Assembly (NCBI GenBank): GCA_014529385.2
Contig: CM043966.1
Span: forward strand, 100,917,587 to 100,981,586
DNA length: 64,000 nt
Source: Adiantum capillus-veneris
Lineage: Eukaryota; Streptophyta; Polypodiopsida; Polypodiales; Pteridaceae
Direction of reading: 5' to 3'
Part shown: piece by piece, positions 57,230-64,000 of the stretch
Layout: the number at the start of each line of letters is the position of its first letter
Position numbering within the stretch: the stretch's first letter is position 1
Notes under the pieces: model-generated
Databases searched by the model: none
The model's input: only the letters and a program-made list of their open reading frames with translations
What the model was told of the DNA's origin: nothing
Translations under genes and position numbers: made by a program

Positions 57230-59770
57230 TCGATGAGCTCCTTGGTAACAAGGAATGGATCAGTATGTTTTACAAAACTTGAAGATTTGAAGAGATATGA
57301 GAGGCAATATGTGCATAATGTACAAATAGGCATGAAAAAGAGTGGGTTGCTAAAGCCTACGGAAAATGTTTTGGGTTTGTGTGAACAAGTTTCTTTTGTA
57401 GATACTATGGGTGAGCTTGATGCTATAATGAGGTCTAGTTTGCATCTTGAAAATGAAGTTGTGGAAGTTTGCTCTATGGAAATGTATCAAGTAATAGAAG
57501 CCTTTAAAGAAAGCCAAACAGTTGGCCCATAAGTCCATGTTGAAACTAAATACAAGAGTGTAGCAAAGAAGGTGAAACCAGTAGCTTCACCCTTACCACC
57601 CAACAACAGGGAAAAGATTGAACAGGCTTCTTTACAACCAAGTTTGAGGAATCCTAAAAAGATCGGGCATACCTTCACAAAGGAGTCTTTTCAAGAGTTG
57701 CAGATTGTGTGCGAGGAGTTTCTAACACAGGAGGAGACAAAGTGCTTCAAAGAAATGCTTTTAAAGCATGGTAAGGCTTTTGCATTTGAGCCACATGAGA
57801 TAGGATGTGTTGATCCTTATATTGTAGCTCCTATGGTAATTTTCACAATACCTCATGTGCCTTGGAATCTGCGGCCTATTCCGGTTCCAAAGGCTCATTT
57901 GCCAAATTTAGTAGAGCTACTGAATGAGAAAATCAAAATGGGAATCTTGGAGCCTTCTTGTGCTCCATACTCAAACAGGTGGTTCACAGTTCCAAAGAAG
58001 AATGGTTCTCTACGCTTCATCCAAGATATGCAACCAGTGAACAAGGTGACAATTAGAAATGTAGGTACAGGTCCAATTGTGGATGAATTTGCAGAGGCGT
58101 TTGCAGGGAGAGCAATCTACTCAATGGGGGATCTCTACTCAGGGTATGATCAATTTCAGCTTGCAATCAAAAGCAGAGACTTGACAACCATGAGGACACC
58201 TTTGGGTTTGGTAAGGATGTGTACCTTGCCACAGGGAGCAACCAACTCAGTTGCACATATGATGAATGGGACGAATAAGGTCTTACGTGACTTTATTCCT
58301 CACATCACAATCCATTTCATTGATGATTTTCCTATCAAAGGATGTGAAGAAAGTGACAAAGTTGAAGCTTTGGATCTCAAGGGATGTCCCAGGTTTGTGG
58401 TAAATCACATAAATGATTGTGATAAAATTTTGTCTAGGTTGGAAGAAGTGAATCTTACATTGTCAGGGAAAAAGTCTATGTTTGGTGTCAATGAAGTGCT
58501 CATTGTGGGGCACATGTGCGGGCCATATGGTAGGAAACCTTGTCCATCAAAGGTAGATGCCATCCAAAGAATGAAAGAAACATGCACTAGCATCACTGAG
58601 GTTAGAAGGTTTCTGGGAGCATGTGTCTTCTATGTTATTTGGATCCCACATTATGCACATGTAGCTGATCCTCTTTATCAGCTGCTTAGAAAGAATCAAA
58701 AGTTTAAATGGACAGAAGCACATGTAAAATCCATGAAAAAGCTAAAGGAGTTACTCCAGTCAGCAACGACTTTGAGAAAGGTAGACTATGAGTGTCAAAG
58801 GCCAGTGATTGTGACAGTAGATACCAGTCCTACAGGGATTGGATGGGCAATAGGGCAAGATGACAAAGAAGGACACAGGTATGTGGTAAGATTTGGAGCA
58901 AAGGTACTAAGTGCTTGCCAAAGAAACTATCCACAGATAAAGAGAGAGTTATGGGGTATGGTTACAGCCTTGAAAAGTGGAAAAGAGTACGTAATTGGTG
59001 CATGTGTGGTTGTAGAAACAGATTGTCTACCACTTCTTGGGATGATTACAAGCTGCTCAACACGAGACATTGCTATGTTGCGGTGGATTGCCTACATTAA
59101 GTCCTTAAATCCCGAGTTTAAGCACATTGCAGGTAAAGACAATACAGTGGCAGATATGCTATCAAGGGCAAGGTATGAAGATGAGTCACAAATGATTGAT
59201 GAGGGAGATGATGTAGGTAAAAAATTCTATTCTATCTCTCATGTCAAAGGTAACAATGTCTGCATGACTAATTCACTTGAATTGTTCTTGAAAGATCTTT
59301 ATGAAGGTGATTGGCTTTCTATTGGAAGGTACTTGAGTACTCTAACAAAACAGGATGATTGGTCTGAACAAGAATTCAAGAGGATACGCAGGAAAGCGTA
59401 TGGGTACTTTTTAAGGGATGGTTACTTGTGGAAGCATCCTAGGCAAAAGGGTGCTACACCACAACGGGTTATATGTAAAAAAGAGACTCAAGTAAAGCTC
59501 ATGCAAGAGTTTCATGAGAGTCTATGGGCTGGACACAGGGGTGTGTGGGCAACCTTCTCCAAGTTGAAAGAAAAATACTGGTGGAAGGGTATGTATAAAG
59601 ATGTATCTCAGTTTGTAGAGTCATGTGTAACTTGTCAAATGTATTCAACTGATCGACATCGTGATGGATTGCACCCTACATATCCACTAGCCATGCACTA
59701 TAAATGGGTTGTGGATCTAGTCACGATGCCTTTAGGACTCTGGCAAATGAGATACTTGGTTCTTGCATGA
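57230..59770 (+). pseudogene. gypsy-D reverse transcriptase, RNase H and start of integrase
   Basis: One frame with a TAA at 57530-57532 and a TGA at 59768-59770. After a spacer come RT motifs: PVPKAHLPNLVELLNEKIKM, KKNGSLRFIQDMQPVN, TPLGLVRMCTLPQGATNS and the active site HFIDDFPIKG (about 58315), intact. RNase H has VTVDTSPTGIGWAIGQDD (first Asp), KRELWGMV (Glu), ETDCLPLLGM (Asp) and KDNTVADMLSRA (Asp). Integrase then opens with a zinc-type region (SLWAGHRGVW...CVTCQMYSTD) and WVVDLVTMPLG (first Asp). The 59768 TGA falls where related proteins have Arg, consistent with CGA to TGA decay. Confidence 0.92.
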
Positions 59771-60691
59771 GAGGACCTAACTAATCAGGTTGAAGGAAGA
59801 GCATTAAGAGCTAAGACCACAGAAGCTGTGTGCAAATTCCTTCTTGATGAGGTGATTTGCCGTTATGGTTGTGTGGGAAAAATCACTGCAGATCGAGGTG
59901 AACTGGATGCCGAAGAAGCAAGGGAGTTCTTTTCTAGATTAGGGATCAAGCTTTCTCTTACTACAGCTTACAACCCTGAAGGCAATGGAAAGAGTGAAAG
60001 AGGGCATCCTCCTATCATCAAAGATTTGGCCAAGGCTTGCGAAGGAAGAGTTGGTGAGTGGGCAAAATTGTTACCATATGCTTTATGGGCTGATCGTACA
60101 ACACATAGCTCAGTAACTGGCTACATGCCTGCGGAGCTAATGCATGGTCAAAAGCCAGTGATGCCGATTGAGGATACAATTCCCACATGGAATGTACTAC
60201 CTTGGCAAGAGGGGCTTAGTAGGGAAGATCTCCTTGCACTGCCTATAAGGCAGCTAGAGAGAAGACCTGGAGACATTGAAGCTGCAAAAGAACGACTCAA
60301 AAATGCAAGGTTGAAAAACAAGGACTATTTTGATAAGCGACATCGACTCAGGAGCAAAGCAATTGACAAAGGTGACTGGGTTTTAGTGTATGATAGTAGC
60401 CTTGATAACCAGCACACAGTCATGCGTAAGTTCTCAAAAAGATGGTTTGGACCGTATGTTGTAAAGCATGTGCATGAAAATGCTACTTACAGCTTGTCTG
60501 AACTAGATGGTACAGAAGTAAAGATTCCCATTGCAAGAAAAAGGATTAAAATGTTTAAGAGAAGAGGAGACAATGATCTAGAAGATATGGATGAGGAAGA
60601 AGAGAAAAACACAGGTGAAGATCAAAGTGAACATGAAGCTCTGGAATCATCCAGTGAAGAAGAAGACAAGGAAGATGTACAAGAGGTCTAA
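59771..60691 (+). pseudogene. gypsy-D integrase core and C-terminus
   Basis: Continues the same frame after the stop (EDLTNQVEGRAL). ITADRGELDAEEA gives the second Asp and NPEGNGKSERGH the Glu, so the triad is intact. The C-terminal part includes GDWVLVYDSSLDNQ and RWFGPYVVKHVHENATYSL, followed by a very acidic tail (DMDEEEEKNTGEDQ). No chromodomain is seen. It ends 59 bp before the 3' LTR. Confidence 0.9.
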
Positions 60692-60736
60692 TCTTACAAA
60701 GAGACAATGTGGCACATACCGGAGGATGTGCAGGTT

Positions 60737-60749
60737 TAGAGGGGGTGGA
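60737..60749 (+). promoter_or_regulatory. gypsy-D polypurine tract
   Basis: AGAGGGGGTGGA directly before the 3' LTR. Confidence 0.75.
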
Positions 60750-62089
60750 TGTCGTGGTGTGACACGTACATAGTGGGAACGCATGCTATAAGATCTATCT
60801 TGTATTTTTTTTAGATACATAATTATATTTCCTATAATGTACATATGCATATGTAAGTATAAAAATAAGCTTTCTATCTCATCTTATTATTTATCTCAAG
60901 GGAAAAGTGTCAATAGCTCCACCTCTTTAACTTGGGGCAAAAAGCATTGATTCTTTCTTTCTACTATTTCATTATCATCTCACACCCTAGCTAGATCCTA
61001 TATCTAGGGTAAACTCCAATATATATATATATTCTATGTATTTTTTATACTTTTCTTATATTTCTTTTTAAATACCTATTAGGAGAGAATCAAATCCTAG
61101 TGGGACACTAGGTGGCATGATTTCAAAGATACACTTATTTTAATGTATTATTGCAAGCATGATTACAAAACATTGTCAAGGAGCAATGTCATGCTTTCAT
61201 ATGGCATGAGGTGTCCTTTGGAATTAAATGAAAGTCAAGGCTAAGGAGACCACATGAAGACTTTTGCTGCCATAAATGGACCCTATTTTGATGAATTTTT
61301 TACACAAGGTTCCAATCTGAATTAGAAAATGATTTTAAAATGAAAATCGTAGCTAATGAGCTGAAGTTTCTGCCCATATTTTTACTTTTTTATTTGGAGC
61401 TACGGTTGAGAAGATATGATCAAAATACTGGACCCCAGTCTGCCCACATCATGCAGGGACAGCTCATTTCTAACTTTTCCAATTCCTGTTCACACTGGGT
61501 CCTCTCTTCTTGTGTAAACCCTTGTGGGTTCCCTTCACCTATAAAAGGGTACCTCTTCTTCCTTGGAAGAAACTCAAGCATTCAAACCATTGATGAGAGG
61601 AATTCTTGAGGGAGTGAGTAGTAATGCCTAATTGTAGTTAGCCCCATTAACATAAGCCCAAGGCTACACTTTCTCCTAGAGGAAAACTAGCCATTCTTGT
61701 ATGCCATCCTTGGAGGATCAACTCTAATCAAAGAAGGTGTTGTACTTGGCGTATCAATCAACGTTGAATTCTCCCCTCCTCTTCTCTCTCCCATCAATAA
61801 TGGTGCCGAAGGGTTTCAAGTAAGATGTGTTCTACATTGATGTTTTCTTGATTTCTTGTTGTTTTCATTTTCATCTCTAATCCAACATATATATATGTAT
61901 CTAATCTCATCTCCTTAACCAAACCTATCTCTCTCATTCTTAGTAATTCATCCTCTCTAGGTTCTCTTTGCTACAGGTACATCTCTCCCCGCAGTATCCT
62001 TATTGCCTACGGGCAAGAATAGGGCTTGGGAGGGAAACTTCTCATCTCTTCACTTCTCTCATATCTACATTTATCACATACTATCCTAG

Positions 62090-62308
62090 ATGAATAACCC
62101 ACATGATGATCATTTCTATCGCTTTCACTCTGTACGATCTATTAGAATTAACGTATGGATTAGCCGTAAAATACACTTTCAACAACGTATAGTGTTTCTC
62201 TTCGGCCCTGAAAGGCTCAATGAAATACTTCTATCACCGGATCCCATCATACTACCTCTCATAGACTATAATTTTTCTTTTGATGTAAGCGTAGTTATCT
62301 TGCTATGA
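62090..62308 (+). CDS. Small leader protein B1, 3' LTR copy
   Basis: Intact 72-codon copy of 54105-54323 with one visible amino-acid change (Leu to Phe in KIHLQQ). In the 3' LTR it lies downstream of the LTR promoter, so it could be expressed from there. Confidence 0.7.
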   Translation: MNNPHDDHFYRFHSVRSIRINVWISRKIHFQQRIVFLFGPERLNEILLSPDPIILPLIDYNFSFDVSVVILL

Positions 62309-62517
62309 ACCAAGAGGATTTGTACACACAATTAATCCCAATCACTAGACAAAATATATATATTATGGTAAGCACAAAACTACAATTCCAAAGAACAATT
62401 CGTAGCCTATTTGGTCAGCCAAGATAGAATGCCATTAACTCATCCATTAACCCTTTCATATTACCCATGATACGATATGACCATGGCCTTGATGTTTTCA
62501 TCTTCGTATTGTTTTGA
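62305..62517 (+). pseudogene. Small leader protein B2, truncated copy
   Basis: The same ATGA overlap start as 54320, but a TAG replaces the Leu codon after FGQPR (about 62425), so about 40 codons remain. Confidence 0.65.
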
Positions 62518-62720
62518 CATTCTCTTTTGCGTTCTTTCTTTGTGTGTGTGTGAGTGCAAGAGAGAAAGAGTGAGTCTTCTTTGATTGCACTTCTTTCCAA
62601 CCCCTAGTCTTCATGGCATCTATGGTTTAACTCCTTCATATAGTTTTTGTTGAGTTCTCTCACAAACTCTCACAGCCATAAGCCCGGTGCTTTCCTGGCA
62701 AGACCGCAAATTTCTCGACA

Positions 62721-63084
62721 GCGCGCACTTTCGAGAGTGCAAACAGGGTTTCGACTTCGGCATCGGCAAATTCAGCTTTCAGAGAGCGTTTCCACTAGGT
62801 GTCCTGGCGTTTTATCCCCCTTTCGAAGCCATTCGAGCAATCAGAAACCTTATTCGAGCTACGGTTGAGGAGCTGCATTTTTCAGCCCTCTTTTGGCAGT
62901 TTATGCTGCGTTTTTGGGTCGAAACGGAGGTTTTTGGCATAGCTTTCACACCCAGACTCGGATACATGTGATCCAGGAGTCTACGAGCTGCCACTTCACA
63001 GTCTCCCCACCCATATTTGTGTCGTGTGTCTCCTTCTCTCTCTCTCTCTCACTCTCTGTCTGTGGTGCTCCCCGATCCCCTTCA
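62721..63084 (+). other. Rest of element E: interior and truncated 3' LTR
   Basis: 62721-62986 continues the E interior after the target duplication GCGCGC. From 62987 (GAGCTGCCACTTCACA) to 63084 the sequence matches the last 98 bp of the E 5' LTR, so a deletion joined interior and LTR. Confidence 0.7.
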
Positions 63085-63130
63085 GCATGCCATATCATAT
63101 GAGAGCCAAAGGCTCAATATGGATGAACGG
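63085..63130 (+). pseudogene. gypsy-C RNase H continuation
   Basis: From the second GCATG the sequence encodes HAISYESQRLNMDER, which is the expected continuation of gypsy-C RNase H after LLQEG at 52430. It is cut again at 63131 by an inverted D-family LTR. Confidence 0.8.
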
Positions 63131-63331
63131 TGTCGAGAAATTTGCGGTCTTGCCAGAAAAGCACCGGGCTTATGGCTGTGAGAGTTTGTGACAGAACTCA
63201 ACAAAAACTATATGAAGGAGTTAAACCATAGATGCCATGAAGACTAGGGTTTGGAAAGAAGTGCAATCAAAGAAGACTCACTCTTTCTCTCTTGCACTCA
63301 CACACACAAAGATAGAACACAAAAGAGAATG

Positions 63332-63544
63332 TCAAAACAATACGAAGATGAAAACATCAAGGCTATGGTCATATCGTATCATGGGTAATATGAAAGGGTT
63401 AATAGATGAGTTAATGGCATTCAATCTTGACTGACCAAATAGGCTACGAATTGTTCTTTGGAATTGTAGTTTTGTGCTTACCATAATATATATATTTTGT
63501 CTAGTGATTGGGATTAATTGTGTGTACAAATCCTCTTGGTTCAT
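63332..63544 (-). CDS. Small leader protein B2, third copy
   Basis: Intact 70-codon copy on the minus strand, overlapping the B1 copy by ATGA. A few conservative changes relative to 54320-54532. Confidence 0.65.
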   Translation of the reverse strand: MNQEDLYTQLIPITRQNIYIMVSTKLQFQRTIRSLFGQSRLNAINSSINPFILPMIRYDHSLDVFIFVLF

Positions 63545-63759
63545 AGCAAGATAACTACGCTTATGTCAAAAGAAAAGTTATAGTCTATGAGAGGTAGTAT
63601 GATGGGATCCGGTGATAGAAGTATTTCATTAAGCCTTTCTGGGCCAAAGAGAAACACTATACGTTGTTGAAAGTGTATTTTTCGGCTAATCCATACGTTA
63701 ATTCTAATAGATCGTACAGAGTGAAAGCGATAGAAATGATCATCATGTGGGTTATTCAT
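63541..63759 (-). CDS. Small leader protein B1, third copy
   Basis: Intact 72-codon copy. Compared with 62090-62308 I count seven substitutions, six silent and one Val to Ile. Confidence 0.7.
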   Translation of the reverse strand: MNNPHDDHFYRFHSVRSIRINVWISRKIHFQQRIVFLFGPERLNEILLSPDPIILPLIDYNFSFDISVVILL

Positions 63760-63957
63760 CTAGGATAGTATATGAGAAATGTAGATATGAGAGAAGTGAA
63801 GAGATGAGAATTTTCCCTCCCAAGCCCTATTCTTGCCCGTAGGCAATAAGGATACTGTGGGGAGAGATGTACCTGTAGAAAAGAGAACCTAGAATTTGCA
63901 GAGAGGATGGATTACTAAGAATGAGAGAGATAGGTTTGGTTAAGGAGATGAGATTAG

Positions 63958-64000
<43 letters not shown>

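Larger units (their letters stand above)
52726..62720 (+). mobile_element. Ty3/gypsy retrotransposon with 2-kb LTRs (gypsy-D)
   Basis: LTRs 52726-54735 and 60750-62720 have perfectly complementary ends TGTCG...CGACA. GCGCGC lies directly outside both (52720-52725 and 62721-62726), giving a 4- or 6-bp target duplication. The interior has gag, zinc knuckle, protease, RT, RNase H and integrase. The protein motifs (IDHGSEINIMS, FFVQDTSSYHLILGQPYI, PLGLVRMCTLPQGATNS) resemble, from memory, a gypsy lineage common in fungi more than the usual plant lineages. The LTR encodes two small conserved ORFs. At least five stops and one frameshift damage the polyprotein. Confidence 0.93.
60750..62720 (+). repeat. 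gypsy-D 3' LTR
   Basis: 1971 bp, TGTCG...CGACA, close to identical to the 5' LTR apart from the 39-bp difference. Confidence 0.93.
52433..63084 (+). mobile_element. Deleted LTR element E, carrying the gypsy-D insertion
   Basis: Starts TGTTGGGG at 52433 and ends CCCCTTCA at 63084, with a perfect 5-bp target duplication GCATG on both sides (52428-52432 and 63085-63089). The 5' LTR is 195 bp (52433-52627). The right LTR keeps only its last ~98 bp (from 62987). The primer site TGGTGTCAGAGC is at 52630-52641. Only about 98 bp (52628-52725) plus 62721-62986 of interior remain, and no coding domain is left. LTR ends and primer type suggest a copia-like relative of the 27320-27511 fragment. Confidence 0.8.
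63131..64000 (-). repeat. Second gypsy-D family LTR, inverted, runs off the window
   Basis: The minus strand matches the 3' part of the gypsy-D LTR from its CGACA end, with scattered substitutions and a (CA)n/(TA)n tract at 63960-64000. It begins a separate D-family insertion on the opposite strand, 410 bp from the gypsy-D 3' LTR. Confidence 0.9.

Noticed and set aside
60592-60691. Acidic C-terminal tail of gypsy-D as a separate gene or env-like protein
   Set aside because: It is in frame with integrase and has no signal peptide or membrane segment; no env-like ORF was found in any element.
54736-60749. Fungal DNA contamination as the source of gypsy-D
   Set aside because: It is flanked by a target duplication inside element E, which itself lies in gypsy-C with plant-type features, so it is integrated in the same genome.
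61340-61609. 89-codon ORF in the gypsy-D 3' LTR
   Set aside because: The equivalent frame is not open in the 5' LTR, so it is not conserved.

Overview
The window reads as a stretch of a large, repeat-rich nuclear plant genome. The evidence is several Ty1/copia and Ty3/gypsy LTR retrotransposons with plant-type primer sites (TGGTATCAGAGC, complementary to initiator tRNA-Met), a Tat-type gypsy element with a second RNase H, a plant-style LINE, long dinucleotide microsatellites and intron-like GT/AG boundaries. No organelle, rRNA, tRNA or bacterial signal was recognised. The species cannot be named; a fern or another non-model land plant is a guess from the mix of element lineages.

Layout: 1-2273 is the 3' half of a degenerate LINE. 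3437-3837 is a possible host promoter and first exon, followed by an array of tiny palindromic repeats (4111-4336). 5332-11721 looks like a DNA transposon with terminal inverted repeats, split by a complete copia element on the minus strand (5927-10982, LTRs 227 bp, target duplication ACTAT). 11795-20505 is a young gypsy element of Tat type (LTRs about 1.15 kb). It sits at the edge of an older, degenerate gypsy element (about 20506-26900), followed by a minus-strand copia LTR fragment (27320-27511). 28840-33220 holds a 165-bp CA-rich satellite, fragments of unknown spliced genes, and tandem repeats of 150 bp and 106 bp built around one inverted motif (ACCAAGCGAA). 33407-39000 is a copia element with a nearly uninterrupted 1272-codon gag-pol frame. 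40213-41338 is a rearranged, inverted LTR of the 11.8-20.5 kb gypsy family. 41.3-49 kb holds gag and host-gene fragments and microsatellites.

49.08-64.0 kb is a nest. A gypsy element C is cut inside its RNase H region by a small element E (52433-63084, target duplication GCATG). E is itself cut by a gypsy element D (52726-62720, LTRs about 2 kb). A second, inverted D-family LTR follows at 63131 and runs off the window.

The most interesting observation is a small protein of about 72 residues encoded just upstream of gag in two unrelated gypsy elements: 13664-13882 in the Tat-type element, and 54105-54323 inside the D LTR. The two proteins align without gaps at about 53% identity although their codons are extensively diverged. 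D also carries a tandem paralogue (54320-54532) overlapping the first frame by ATGA, and both recur in the other D-family LTRs. I know of no described leader protein of this kind, so this may be an undescribed accessory gene shared between retrotransposon lineages. All autonomous elements here carry stops, frameshifts or lost catalytic residues and are probably not active as they stand.
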